Shown in pieces: positions 43,899 to 55,559 of a stretch of DNA of 64,000 nt (its first letter is position 1; the number at the start of each line of letters is the position of its first letter). Under the pieces are notes generated by a model. That model had not been told where the DNA came from, did no database searches, and worked only from the letters and a program-made list of their open reading frames with translations. Position numbers and translations under genes: made by a program. This DNA comes from Heterohyrax brucei (taxonomy: Eukaryota > Chordata > Mammalia > Hyracoidea > Procaviidae): positions 135,374,833-135,438,832 of the forward strand of contig CM053141.1 of the NCBI GenBank assembly GCA_028571685.1, in the 5' to 3' direction.

Positions 43899-44108
43899 TC
43901 TGTTTCCTGGTGGTTGAGTGGTTAAGTGTTCAGCTACCAATCAAAAGGTTGGCAGTTTGATCCCACCAGCCACTGCCAGGTAAAAAGATGTGGCAATCTG
44001 CTTAGCTAAAGATTTTCAACCTTGGAAACTTATGGGCAGTTTTATCCTGTCCTGTAGGGCCTCTGTGATTTGGTATGAACTGGACAGCAACAGGTTAATT
44101 TGTCTTTG
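43899..44108 (+). mobile_element. AfroSINE copy, long form
   Basis: Head 'cctggtggttgagtggttaa', 'ccaatcaaaaggttggcagt', middle 'aaaaagatgtggcaatctgc', body 'ggaaacttatgggcagtttt', tail 'gtatgaactggacagcaaca'. Confidence 0.9.
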
Positions 44109-44169
44109 TAAGACAAAATAATAGGTATTTGTTAGAGTCTTAAAGGATTTTGTAGTGAATACAGTAGGT

Positions 44170-44605
44170 ACCCCTTCTATATCACTTTTGCTGGGTTAGT
44201 GTACTCACCTCAGCTGCCAAGAGCATGCCTACTAACAGCTTACCATGGCCCCCTTCTCTGGTGAATTGCCCTTGGCCAAATGGGAGCTGCCTTGCCCAGC
44301 AAGTTACGGTGTTCCTTCCTGCGGCATCCAGAAATCACTGACTGAATCAGAGTATAAATATCCGACCTCTTGTCTCAAGCTGGGATCAACTTTATGAGAC
44401 AATCCATACTCTGAAGTTCTCCATGAAACCAGTGAAGTGCAATGTCAGCCGACCACACAGCCCTGCTCAGCGCCTCCAGCTCCCACAGCCTGCTGCCTTT
44501 GCTGCCCTCACCCTGGCAGCACTCCCTTAGGTCATCACGTCCACATGGACGCCTGCCACAGGTAGGAAGGCAGGTCTAAGACAGACACAAAATAAAATGT
44601 TAAAA
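44170..44605 (+). mobile_element. LTR-like block with TATA box (ERV family uncertain)
   Basis: GC-richer than its surroundings. It has a TATA-like 'agagtataaatatccgacct' at about 44350 and, some 230 bases later, an AATAAA-type signal ('cacaaaataaaatgttaaaa'). The order 'ggtgaattgcccttggccaa', then 'gaatcagagtataaatat', then 'aagctgggatcaactttatg' is what I would expect in a mammal-wide ERV LTR. I could not define its TG/CA ends, and a host promoter is the alternative. Confidence 0.45.
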
Positions 44606-44675
44606 GGAGTTCTACAGGTACCGAGATTAGAAAAAAAAAAATTAATTCTTATTTATGGCCTTCTCTAATTAAAAT

Positions 44676-44827
44676 GGAAACCCTGGTGGCCTAGTGGTTA
44701 AGTGCTGCAGCTGGCAATTCAAATCCACCAGGTGCTTCTTGGAAACTTACGGGGAAATTCTACTCTGTCTATAGGATCACGATGAGTTGGAATTGACTAG
44801 ACAGCAGAAGGTCTGGTTTGGTTTTCT
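44676..44827 (+). mobile_element. AfroSINE copy
   Basis: Head 'aaccctggtggcctagtggt', body 'ggaaacttacggggaaattc', tail 'cacgatgagttggaattgac' then 'ggtctggtttggttttc'. Confidence 0.92.
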
Positions 44828-45521
44828 AACTACAATACATTGTACAGACAAAAATGTGAAGAATTTTTAAAACACTAATGTTTCTACATTGTAATTCATA
44901 GACCCTTGCTTGATAGAATGTAAGGCTAAATTAAAAAATACAAGAAATTCAAAGGAAACACTTAATATGTCCTAATTTATGAATATTACATAATGAAGTA
45001 AAATTAAATTTCTTTTGGATCCATCATAAGAAAAAAAGAAAGTTTGAATAAAGCTCTGTATGAGTTTCCAAGTTATTAATAATGTATTATTTCCTGACAC
45101 TAGTCTATGTCTGTAGTTTGGATGTTTTATATACCAGAATTTCACATTAGATGAAACAGAAATTTAAGCAATATTTTAAATATCACTGAATTTTTTCAAC
45201 TTCCTCCCTATAGTTGCTTAAATAAGCTTATATTTACTTTAAGTAGGCTAGAAAGGACATATTATAATACAAAGGAAGGACATTCCCGCAGGCTTTTTTT
45301 TCCTGTTTAATCGTGACAAAATTACACAAGTCTTGGCAAAGAAAAATTTAAAGTGTTACAGAAGTTTTGAGTCTTATCTATCTCATACTAGGAAATGACT
45401 CATTTTCAATTTGGCACCATTAAAGCATTTGTTTGTTTATCATATCTAACCCAGATGCTGTGCTATGCTTGTTATCCTAGTTTTTAACTAAATTTTCATT
45501 CAAAACTGAAAAAAAAAAAAC
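44828..45521. other. Unassigned AT-rich stretch
   Basis: Nothing recognised; short A runs (for example 45510-45521) precede the SINE fragment. Confidence 0.4.
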
Positions 45522-45567
45522 ATCTTATTGCTGTCGAGTTGATTCTGACTCATGATAGCCCTGTTAA
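45522..45567 (-). mobile_element. AfroSINE tail fragment, reversed
   Basis: 'cttattgctgtcgagttgat' and 'tctgactcatgatagccctg' only. Confidence 0.7.
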
Positions 45568-45676
45568 TATCACGCATAAATGACCTCAGAGGTGTTAGGA
45601 GCCTCACTTAAGGTCTTCTGAGCACCCACGTCCATTATCCTCCAGAGCTAAGCCAGTTAGCACCCCTCCCATACTT

Positions 45677-45826
45677 ATCCTGGTGGTGTAATGGTTAAGA
45701 GCTGTGGCTGTTATCCGAAAGATTGGCCGTTTAGCTCCCACAGGAGCTCTTTTGAAACCCTGTGGGGCAGTTCTACTCTGCTCTACAGGGTGGCTATGAG
45801 TTGGAATCAGGTTTGGTGGTTTTATT
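45677..45826 (+). mobile_element. AfroSINE copy
   Basis: Head 'atcctggtggtgtaatggtt', body 'gaaaccctgtggggcagttc', tail 'gggtggctatgagttggaat'. Confidence 0.92.
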
Positions 45827-47091
45827 CGTTACACAGTGTCAATTAGTCAGACCTACTACTTTCTCCTAAAACAAATTTTACATCTTTCTCCACTATTTCT
45901 AGTGACGAAACTGACTACAAAGTTTTCCCTAAATAAAATGGCAAGCCTTATCTAAAATAACCGAAAATTCAAATAACTTGTAAGGGAAAAACTTAATAAA
46001 TGATAACTTATTATTTTAAGAGTATCCCTCAGAGCGTAATGATAGATGAAATTATATTACATTTCTCAATAAAGAGGAAACTATGTTCTCCAAAGAACAT
46101 AAAATTAGTTCCAAAATTAAAAATTCAGAAGTTAGGCTTAAATGAATGCCATCAATTAATTTTTACAAAAGAATTGGAGCCATTTTAGAAAAGTTCAATT
46201 GTCTTCTAAATGAAAATTAGATAAATAACTTCATTTTATTGAGAAAAATTATTATGATCTGAGAGATAGACCTAGCAGGCATTTTAGACTTCAGTTAAAA
46301 AAATCAATCCTCCAGTGTAGTTCTCGAGTCATTCATCCACAAATGAACAGAACTCAAAGAGCCTTTCACCTAAAGAGCAAAGGAGCAGTAGTTGACAAAG
46401 ATGTTTCCTTGAGTTTGTGATTTCGTTGCCTTCTGTGATAGAGTTTTTTTTTAAAATACTCTAACAATGATTAAATAAATATTTATGTCCTTAAAACCCA
46501 GGTACTGACTTATAAGTTGTACCCTATAATCAAATATGTGATGGAACTTTAAAGAAATTAACATTTTGTCCTTATGTTAGCTTTTCCTAGATTTCTATTA
46601 CAATCTCAGAGCTACTTAAAAAATCTCCACCTGCTCCTCTACCTAAAGCGCATCCAGAAAAAATGAACTGTTTCTTCTATTTCTGTGTTCTCAGTAAGAG
46701 ATCTATAAAGGTACATATTGACAACTCACAGTATGAGAATATGGCCCATATTGAGGAAAAAAATTAATCAGCCATTTCACAGTGTTTTGCATTTTCATGT
46801 CCATTATTTTTCTTTGCAGTATGTACGAGCAAACAGTAAGGTAATTCTGTGTCCCTCTTTACTGTCCTCTCAGACCCTGATTCTTTGCTACCACGAAGCA
46901 TTTGTCAATGTGTGTTAAACTAATTTAAGAAACTACAAACACCTACAAATTCTTTAGAAAATTTTATGTTAGATTTAAAAGTGACCAACTCATTTGTTCC
47001 CATTTTATCAATGGTGCAAAATGGCCTAAATCTCAGCTATGATAATCTAACTGAAACAAGATGAAATGGAACATTTTCTGCTTGGTATTCC
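45827..47091. other. Unassigned AT-rich stretch
   Basis: No gene or repeat family recognised. Confidence 0.4.
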
Positions 47092-47120
47092 TTTTTTTTT
47101 TTTCTTTCTTTCTTTCTTTT
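47092..47120. repeat. Poly-T followed by (TTTC)n
   Basis: About twelve T, then four 'tttc' units. Low-complexity tract. Confidence 0.9.
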
Positions 47121-47518
47121 AAGAAGTGGAAGCGTTCGCCGAAATGCGATATGTGTAATAAAAAGCCACAGGGAAATAAAGCAAAACATCCTTGCACAGT
47201 GATGGTATACTATTACATCTAGCCTACCCACATAAATTGGTCCCAGCAGTTTTCTCTTTAATTCAGGATTTATGGAAACATCTGAGATTATAAAATTAAC
47301 CAAACAAAAACAGATGCTGTAATTGTGAGGGGCCCAATTCTTGGATGAATACCAGAGCTAAACATTAGTATATGGAGTGGAAACATTTTAACTTGAACTT
47401 CTTATATGTAAGTTTACAAGCTGATGTAAATATCCTGCATGAAAATAGCTATCTTAAACATCTTGGAGAAATGAAATTATGTTCACGTACGCGGCATATT
47501 TTTCTCCCTTCAAAAAGA
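47121..47518. other. Unassigned stretch
   Basis: Nothing recognised apart from the 5' target-duplication word at its right end. Confidence 0.4.
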
Positions 47519-47529
47519 AAACAAGGGCT

Positions 47530-47995
47530 CCAGATGGAGCGCACAGAACGCAGCTCCAGACACGGCGGGTGATGGAGGGGAGAGCAGAGCTAGAACTCCA
47601 CCAAAACACCACACTTGGTGGTCCTTCTGAGTGGAGGGACCCCGGGCATGGCCCCCAGACTCTCTAACCCCAAACTGCATCCAGCACCCGGGTCTGCTGC
47701 CCAGACAAAGACTGAGCTGGACTATCATCGAGCGATACTGGCGGCGAACAAACCCTTAAGCAGTTATACGGGGTTGCCTGAGATGCTCTTCCCTGGAGCG
47801 CAGGTGACTGTGCGAGGCGGGGTAGACCTTGGTCAGTGGTCACGGAAAGTTCCGAACAAAAAGCGAAGCATGTTGTCACGTGGGGTGGGGTAGCGGCAGC
47901 TAGAACAGTGGTGAAAGTTCTGGGTGTTATATGGCAACATGATACAGACTGTAAAATCATTCTTAATTCACAGTAAGAAAGTATTTAAGAAAAGC
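47530..47995 (+). mobile_element. Unclassified A-tailed retroposon, copy C, with target duplication
   Basis: Flanked by a perfect 11-base direct repeat 'aaacaagggct' (47519-47529 and 47996-48006), and its 3' end is A-rich ('aagaaagtatttaagaaaag'). Both point to LINE-type target-primed insertion. It shares many ordered blocks with copy A ('agctagaactccacc', 'cagactctctaacccc', 'catccagcacccgg', 'cagacaaagactgagctgga', 'acagtggtgaaagttctg', 'gtgttatatggcaacatgat'). It is CpG-rich, unlike the surrounding DNA, which suggests a fairly recent insertion. Frames across it are not shared with copy A, so no protein is inferred. Confidence 0.82.
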
Positions 47996-48106
47996 AAACA
48001 AGGGCTGTTAAAATGATAATTTCCTCGTTTCTTAGTAATACAAAATGTCCCATCTATATTTACAGTAGATAGGAAAGGCAGAAGGAGAGGCATATCGTAG
48101 ACAAAC

Positions 48107-48266
48107 CAAATCCAACTGCACTGTAGCTGAGTGGATTCTGATTCATAGCAACCCTATAGACAGGGTAGAACTGCCCCACAGAGTTTCCTAGAGCCCCTGG
48201 TAGATTTGAACCACTGACCTTATGGATAGCAGCCATAGCATTTAACCACCATACCACTAGAGTTTC
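48107..48266 (-). mobile_element. AfroSINE copy, reversed
   Basis: Tail 'gctgagtggattctgattca', body 'gggtagaactgccccacaga', head 'catttaaccaccataccact'. Confidence 0.9.
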
Positions 48267-49555
48267 CGTAACTTAGATATAGCTCCACTCTGTGGCTTTA
48301 TATTGCTCTGGGGTACATAATAACTTCATTGTCGTCTATTTTGCATCTTTATTATACAGGATCAAGTTTGAGCAGTATCTTAACATTTGGTCCAAGGAAG
48401 CTTCAACTAAAAGGCTATACCTAGAAATTGTAAAAGACCTAAAAATTATCCCTTGAGAAAGAAGGCATAAAAAATGTCTGTTTCGTTTTGTTTTTAATTT
48501 AAGAGCTAGGTGTGGCTATAGCAACTTGCTTCTATTACAAGCACCAAGTCCTTGTGGCTATGCCTTTGCAGAGACTATTTTCAAGGTATAAATATGAAGG
48601 AAATTAAAGACTTAAAATCAGCCAAATAATGTGTTCTTTTTAGGAATGAAGGACATTTACGTGATCTCAGATGCTTTTTCTGTGAAGTGGTGGGTTTCTC
48701 TGAATTCAAGAACACATGGCAAAGCCTATGATTTTAAGACTGACTAAAAAGGCTTTGTAAACACACCCATACACCCAGAGAAATGTCAAGATAATGCCTC
48801 CAGGGGCCCTTGGCCAAGATTTGTTTATTGGATTTACACAATTGAACCAATCATGATTAAATTACCTCGGGGCAAAAGTTCAAAAGGATAACAATCAGAA
48901 TGCATAAAGAAGTAGAGCAACAACTGGCTTATATTAAAATAAATAAGATGTCAATGCAAAGAGATGAGTCTTTCAGTTCTTTACAACTCAGCTTGAAGAA
49001 GGTCATTAGACAAGGATGGAGCCAGACTAGGGTGAACAAAGAATTCGTTAAACAAGGGCCCCTCCACAGAACTCCAATTTCTTCCTGAGATCTTTACAGA
49101 TGAAATCTGGTTACTGTTAGCTAAAGCACTTTAGCTGATTTACAGTTCTCTGAAGCTGAATGAGCAGTGTTTCCCACAGTTGTATTCTAGGGAACACTAA
49201 ATCCATGGAAGTGGTGTCCTTCTGCTTGCCCTTCCTGCTAAGTCGATGCATCCAGGAAACATGGATTTAAACCTGGTTTACCAGATTCTCAGTTTTCCTA
49301 GAATCTAGGTGTCCTAAGTTTATTTGATTTCAAAGTCCTCTTTCCTGAGGAATCTTACAGCAATAATATTCCTTTGGAATACAATTGAAGAAACTCTACT
49401 CTAATTGAAGTTACGTATAAGATCTTTCCATAGTGCCAAAGTAAAGAAAGTTGGCTAGCCTAAGCTGGCCCCTCAAGTCCTAGTCAGACCCATCCTCTGT
49501 CTATAATGGGTAATCTTTCTTCTCTCTTAAGAACCAACCTCCTTTCATATTTGTC
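48267..49555. other. Unassigned stretch
   Basis: No gene or repeat family recognised. The right end ('tctgttaat', 49556-49564) is one copy of the target duplication of the next L1. Confidence 0.4.
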
Positions 49556-49564
49556 TCTGTTAAT

Positions 49565-51053
49565 GCTTTTTTTAAACTTATTTATTTTATTATGACTGAG
49601 TGAAAATGTACATTCCTATATAAATTTGCATGTCTACCTATATGCAGCTTCCACTGCTCTCCCTGTCCGGTGACAGCACACTATTCCTCTCTGCTCCATA
49701 CATGTCTCATCCTCCCAACAGTCTCCTTACCCCTCCTCCCCACCCACTCCCCTTCCTCCAGCCGGAGGTCAGCAGGATGATATCCTATGGATGCATAGAG
49801 CCATAAAGTGCACCCAATATATGGTCACTCTGCGTCACCAAGTCCAGTCCACTGCCATCTGAAGAGTGGACCTTCATTATGATCCATGGGCAAGGGCAGC
49901 ATCAGGGCCAGGGGCCATGCTCCCAGGTGAACCCCAAAGCCGCCAGACCATCAATTGCAGTCTTTTAGTGGAGATCTCAGGGTGCACTCCTTTTTATTCT
50001 TGTGTTGCCTGTGAGACTCAATTTTGTGAGCTCCATTGTGGCTATCACTGGTGGTTGCCGGGCACCATCTGTTTCTTCCAGTCCCAAGTTGATGTAGGCA
50101 CCCACTCATTTGGGTCTCTGTCTTCTGGGTTGTCGTTTTGCTCCTCGGTGAACATCTGCTCTTGCTGAGTTGGGACCATTTGCTGTGCCCTCGGATGGCA
50201 GCTTGGCAGCTTTTAAGACCCCAGACGCCACTCACCAGTGTGCGGTGCAGAGAGCCCTCCTAGCAAAATGCTAGTTGCGCCAACTGGCCTCAATTTCACC
50301 CAGGAGCATGGTCCCCTGACCCCCGCCCCAACTACTCTGTCCTTGCAATATTGGGTTAAGTTGGAAGGAGTATTCAAGTTATGTTGAAGTCTACTTAATA
50401 TTGTTCTTGTTTCTAATGTGTACTGTCACCAGTTTCACCCAACCAAATTTCTACCAACTATCTAATCTAAACCCTCCCCCTCCATGCTCCCACCCTCTCA
50501 TTCCTTTCAGCCGTCAAAGAGTCTTCTCTTCTATGCAAAAGTCTGTTTTTGAGTTCTTATCGTAGTGGTCTCATACAATAGTTGTCCCTTTGTCGCTTAC
50601 TACTTTCACTCAACATAATGTCTTCCAGTTGAAACCAGGTTATGAGATGTTTCCTGGAATCATCATTGTTCTTTATCATTGCATAGTGCTCCATTGAGTA
50701 TATATATCATAGTTTACCTATCCATTCCTCTGTTTTTGGGCATCTAGATTGATTTCATCTTTTTGCTATCGTGGACTATGCTGTGATAAACGTTCTTGTG
50801 CATGTATCCGTTGGTGGGAATGGCCTTAATTCTGCAGGATATATTCCAAGCAGTGGAATTACTGGGTCAAATGGAATATCTATATCCATTTTTTTTTAAG
50901 GAAGCCCCAGATTGCTTTCCAAAGAGGCTGGACCATTTTGCAACCCCACCAACAGTGTAGGAGAGTTCCACTTTCTCCACAGCCTCTCCAGCATTTGTTG
51001 TTTTGTGCTTTTTGGATCATGGCCAACCTTGTTGGGGTGAGATGACATCTCAT
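49565..51053 (-). mobile_element. L1 LINE, 5' truncated, reversed (L1-A)
   Basis: Contains the L1 3' UTR (reversed, 49565-50700) and the very end of ORF2. It is bounded by a perfect 9-base direct repeat 'tctgttaat' (49556-49564 and 51054-51062), a target-site duplication. The ORF2 C-terminal piece reads '[19 protein letters not shown]' followed by the Cys/His motif 'CWRGCGESGTLLHCWWGC', which is intact. 5' truncation is the usual outcome of target-primed reverse transcription. Confidence 0.92.
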
Positions 51054-51062
51054 TCTGTTAAT

Positions 51063-51396
51063 TCTTGATCTGACTTTGCTTAAAACAAGAAAAAAAATGA
51101 CTGCTAATAACTTTAAAAGTTTTCTTTCTGAAATAAGTTTGCATTGTAACAATAGAAACTTTAATATGTAAAAATGAAATTCTGATCCATATAATTCAAG
51201 CAAGCAAGTAAGTCACAGCTATGTTTGGATAACTACTGAACTAATTTAGCATAGGTTGTTCTTAGTTAATTAACATTGGCTTCTAGAGATAGCTACATCT
51301 TTATTAAATATCCATAAACAATTCAATGAAAACATGCTAAAATTTTTCTGGGGAATCAAGTTCACTATTCTGTAGTTTTTTTTTAACTCATTTCTG
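51063..51396. other. Unassigned AT-rich spacer between two L1 copies
   Basis: Nothing recognised. Confidence 0.4.
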
Positions 51397-51813
51397 GTGT
51401 TTTTTTTTTTTAATTGTGATTGAATGAAAGTGAACAATCCAATTTAAATTCACATGCGCACCTATGTGTAGCTCCTACTGCTCTCCTTGCCTGGTAACAG
51501 AACACTCCTCCTTTCTGTTCTATACTTGTTATATCCTCTTAACAATTTCCTTTCTCCTCTTCCTCACCCTCCCCACTCCCCTCTAGAAAAAGGCCAGTAG
51601 GACGATATCCTATAGATGCATAGAAACATAAAGTGCACACACAATATGGTCACTCTTTGTTGCCAAATCTAATCTATTCCTGTCCAAGGCATTGACCTCG
51701 GTTATGACTTATGGACAGGGACAGCATCAGGTTCAGGGGCCAGGGTCCCAGGGGAACCCCAATGCCTTTGGACCATCAGTTGTGGTCTTTCAGTGGAGTT
51801 CTCAGAGCACACC
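51397..51813 (-). mobile_element. Long L1, reversed (L1-B), 3' UTR segment
   Basis: Starts at the reversed A-tail ('gtttttttttttttaattg') and runs parallel to the L1-A 3' UTR ('aaagtgcacacacaatatgg', 'cattgacctcggttatgact'). Interrupted at 51814 by an LTR. Confidence 0.9.
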
Positions 51814-52398
51814 TGTGGTGGTCAGGATTATGTCAACTTGGCTACTACATATTTGGCTGCTGCATTAAGTGGCAGGGTGGGGTTTGTGGTGGCTCCCTGC
51901 CCTTGGCTCTCATCTCACGACCTTTCACTACAGCAGCTGGTTGCTCATGTGGCCAGGAGCTCCTGCTCTCTTCTTCCAGCGTCTGGTTCCGGGACTTGAG
52001 CTAGCAGCTGTTGGACTCATCAGTCCTTACAGTCGGCATTTGAGAGTCCTGCTCCCTGACCTGCCGATCCTGGGTTCACCAGCCTCTGCCCACTCCTGCT
52101 CCCTGACCTGCTGATCCTGGTTTTGCCAGCCTCTGTTGCTTCGTCTCGTCACCAGCTTGGTATCCAGTGACCCACACAACCGGTGATCTAGAACTCTGGT
52201 CTCTGACTTGCAGACCTTGGGTTCCTCAGCTTCCGTGGCCACGTGAGGCTTGTGCCAGAGTTTGGTACATTCAGCTTCTGTGATTATGTGAGCTGTTTCC
52301 TATATTTATATCTATCTATCTGTATATATATTATAAATCTTTCCTTGTACCTACACGTGTTACTGGTTTTGCTTCCCTAGAAAACCCAGCCTAAGAAA
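51814..52398 (+). mobile_element. Solo LTR (ERVL-like) inserted in L1-B
   Basis: Begins 'tgtggtggtcaggattatgt', ends 'ctagaaaacccagcctaaga'. It contains a polyadenylation-like/TATA region with 'tatctatctatctgtatata'. L1-B sequence stops at 'agagcacacc' and resumes at 'gcacccctttttattctc', a near-perfect 5-base duplication (acacc/gcacc). An internal ~50-base tandem ('ctgctccctgacctgc') occurs near 52050-52110. No retroviral gene is present. Confidence 0.75.
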
Positions 52399-52403
52399 GC
52401 ACC

Positions 52404-53553
52404 CCTTTTTATTCTCATGTTGCCACTGAGACTTAACTTTGTGAGCCCCATCATGGCTCTTACTGGTGGTGGCCAGGCACCACCTGGTTCTTCTGGTTAC
52501 ATGTTGATATAGTCACCCAGTCACGTGGGTTTCTCTGTCTTCTGGATTCTCTTTCCTCCATGTCATTTTTGTCCTTGGTGATCATTTGTTCCTGCTGAGT
52601 TGGGACCATTTGGTGTACCTCAGATGGCAGCTCGCTAGCTTATAAGACCCCAGATATCACTCACCAATATGGGGTGGAGAAGATTCTCTTAGCAATATGC
52701 CAGTTATGCCAATTGGCCTCTATGTCCCCTGAGAGCATGGTCCCTATAGCCCCACCCCTGCTACTCTGTCCTTGCAATATTGGACTAAGATTGGAAGAGT
52801 ATTCATGGTATGTTGAAGTCCAGTTTAACTGATCTTCTTTCTAATGTGTACTGTCACTGCTTTCACCCAAACAAATTTCTATCAACTATCTAATCTATAA
52901 CCAGCCTTCTCCCTCCCTCTCTCCCTTGCAGCTGTCAAAGAGTCTTTTCTTCTATACATGAGTCTGTTTTTCAGTCCTTGTCATCGGTGTCTCATACAAT
53001 ATTTGTCTTTGTGCCACTGACTAATTTCACTCAACATAATGTCTTCTAATTGAAACCAAGTTCTGAGATGCTTTCTAAAATCATCATTGTTCTTTATCAT
53101 TGCATAGCGTTCCATTGAGTATATATACTATAGTTTATTTATCCATTTGTCTGTTGCTGGGCATCTGGGTTGGTTCCATCTTTTTGTTATTGTGGACTGT
53201 GCTGCAATAAACATTTGCACGTATGTGTCTGTTTGTGTGGATGCCCTTGCTTCTGTAGGATATATTCCAAGCAGTGGGATTACTGGGTCAAATGGTATAT
53301 CTATTCCCAGCTTTTTAAGGAAACACCAGATTGCTTTCCAAAGAGGCTGTACCATTTTGCAATCCTACCAGCAATGTATGAGAGTCCCAATTTCTCCACA
53401 GCCTCTCCAGCATATGTTGCTTTGTGTTTTTTGGATCATGGCCAGCCTTGTTGGGGTGAGATGATACCTCATTGTAGTTTTGACTTGAATTTCTTTAATA
53501 GCTAATGATCATGAGCATTTCTGCATGTGTCTTTTGGCTGCCTGGATATTCTT
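52404..53553 (-). mobile_element. L1-B continued: 3' UTR and ORF2 C-terminus
   Basis: Matches L1-A in order. ORF2 end reads 'MVQPLWKAIWCFLKKLGID' then 'PFDPVIPLLGIYPTEAR' on the minus strand (53128-53355). Interrupted at 53554 by a second LTR. Confidence 0.92.
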
Positions 53554-54085
53554 GTAACTGCAATCTGAAATCTATGCCAGCGGTCCACAAAGCCAACACT
53601 GAGTCAAGAGGTGAGGTAATTAAATGAGAACATTTATTGAGTGCCGACACCCAAGAGGCAAGGGGGAATCAGCTCCTCCAAAGTTTGTCTGCCTATACAG
53701 GCTAAGCCTGGAGGTTATATAAGTTGATTAAGGGGGGATGCTGGTTAATATTTTTCCCGGTCAAGACAAGCAATTCTTTCAATGTTTCAACAATTTTTCT
53801 TTGTGGAGGTCTCCACGGCTCCAACAAGTTGGGGCTCAGTAATCCTCCAACTGAACTGTGATTCAATTCAATAGTCTTAGAGAATAACTGAAAGGTTATA
53901 AACAGAACAAATAATCAGTGTTTCTAAGAGGAAAGAATAACCATGTGACTTATGACCAGTACAAGGTAAATTCTTACAGATGGGGAAGAAGTGAGTTCTC
54001 AGGACTTAATGTTTATAACATGGTTGTTTTAACTACTGTTTGTAGAAAAATGGTGTTGGGCTGGCCAAGGACCTCCCTTTTATTG
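53554..54085 (-). mobile_element. Solo LTR inserted in L1-B (retroviral type)
   Basis: Sits precisely between 'gcctggatattctt' and 'tctttagagaagtgtc' of L1-B. The 4-base word 'tctt' at 53550-53553 and 54086-54089 is a possible target duplication. On the minus strand it shows a TATA-like 'ttatataa' (53714-53721) and about 80 bases later an AATAAA signal (reverse of 'catttattga', 53631-53640), the spacing of an LTR U3-R. No gag, pol or env sequence is attached. The class is uncertain: a 4-base duplication would suit a class I element. Confidence 0.72.
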
Positions 54086-54390
54086 TCTTTAGAGAAGTGT
54101 CTTTCCATCTCCTTCACCCATTGCTTAATTGGATTATTTATGTTTTTCTTGTTGACGTTTTGTAGTACCTTATAGATTACGGAGATCAGACGTTGGTCTG
54201 ACATATAGTTGCCAAATATTTTTTCTAATTCTATATGTGGTCTTTTAATTCTTTTAATAGTCTTTCAATGAGCAAAAGTGTTTGATTCTTAGTAGTTCCC
54301 ATTTGTCTATTTTCTCTTCTGTGGATCATGCTTTGTTTGGCTTTGTTTGACTTTGAAGTCTTTCTACATTGTGTATTAAAACTTTCATTG
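54086..54390 (-). mobile_element. L1-B continued: ORF2 middle
   Basis: Reads on the minus strand as L1 ORF2 ('KNINNPIKQWVKEMERHFS', 54110-54180). Cut at about 54390 by insertion of the plus-strand L1-C; the rest of L1-B is at 61516-62540. Confidence 0.9.
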
Positions 54391-54392
54391 TT

Positions 54393-55330
54393 GGAGGCGG
54401 AGTCAAAATGGCAGCCTACACACATGTCTCCTTAATTTTCTGTGGAAACCAAGGCCTGAGCTGATAATGAAACAGAGCCTTCTGGACTCCTAGTGAGCCC
54501 TAGCACACATCATAGGGCTGTCAATTCGGTTTACATACCAGTGAACAGAAAACTTCTCCTTCACTGATCCCTGCCCTTATTGAGTGCTGGCTCTCACAGT
54601 CTGAAGGTAACTTGCCATTTTAACTTATTTTTTTCCCTGTCTTAGCCAGCAGGTGGGACTGGTGCTTAACTGGCAGCAAAGCTCACATGTACTGCTGATA
54701 GGACCAGCAGATGAAATAGCCACACTTTGAGAATTGCCTCTGGACTCTGTGCACATAGACCCCTCCACCCTCTCTTTCTGAACTTCTGCCATTGATTCAG
54801 TGGGAGAGCTTGTGTAGGACACCATCTTGTTTGACTGGGAGGCAGAGTTACCCAAATGGCAGTCCCAGCAGGACCTAATTCCCAGGCTAGGAGGCAGTGC
54901 CTGCCCTGGGAGTGCTTTTCCAGCAGAAAAGCAGTGTTTTTCACAGTGTGGCCCTATGGGTGTGGCCAGTCAGCAGATGACAGCATAGCAGTAGCCTTTC
55001 CATATTTTTAACTAGTTTATAGCATCTGTGGTTGGATATGGAGGTGCTTACTTTGCCAAATGGGAAGAGGGAGTTGGACACCTGAAAGCCTGACTGAACT
55101 TGGAAGCTGTCAGATAACTGTTATCTTTCAATATAAGACTGCCTGGAGAAATACCCACGGTGTATCCTGCTGGCATGTCTTCCAGCCTTTACTGAGTCAC
55201 ATCACAGGGTCAGCTGATGGCCCCCCAGTGACTCTATAAGTAGGGCCATGTCTTTGCCAATCAGGATGTGGAGCCTGCTATCCCAGCGATTCCACTGGAC
55301 CAGTCACTAGAGGACAAAGAGGTGGCTGGT
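54393..55330 (+). promoter_or_regulatory. L1-C 5' UTR (internal promoter region)
   Basis: Full-length L1 elements carry an internal RNA polymerase II promoter in the 5' UTR. This one keeps its very 5' terminus, so it was probably a complete transcript at insertion. I see no tandem monomers. Confidence 0.65.
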
Positions 55331-55559
55331 GATCACCCTCCTTTCCAGACTGAGCTTTAGATCCCATAAAGGTAACACCAGAGAAACAAAACAACCTCTA
55401 GATGCCCCAAAAGCAACAAACTTTGGACAGAAATGTACAGTAAAATTCACCTATGGCTCCAGTAGGCCCCCCCAAAGAAAGAACCAAATAACTTTCCTGA
55501 TGAAGAAGCCTTTCTGAAACTAGCAGAGGGCAGTACAAAAGGATTACAAAGCCCTCCTA

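Noticed and set aside
12411-48266. Regularly recurring ~150-200 bp units as a CRISPR-like or satellite array
   Set aside because: The units are dispersed, in both orientations, variably truncated and separated by unrelated sequence. They are SINE copies, not an array.
49866-50235. Frames of 94-100 codons on both strands
   Set aside because: They lie in the L1 3' UTR, and the same shadow frame recurs at 60885-61184 in another L1 copy.
52027-52242. Minus-strand frame with repeated Gln/Arg/Glu residues
   Set aside because: Explained by the ~50-base tandem inside the solo LTR at 51814-52398.
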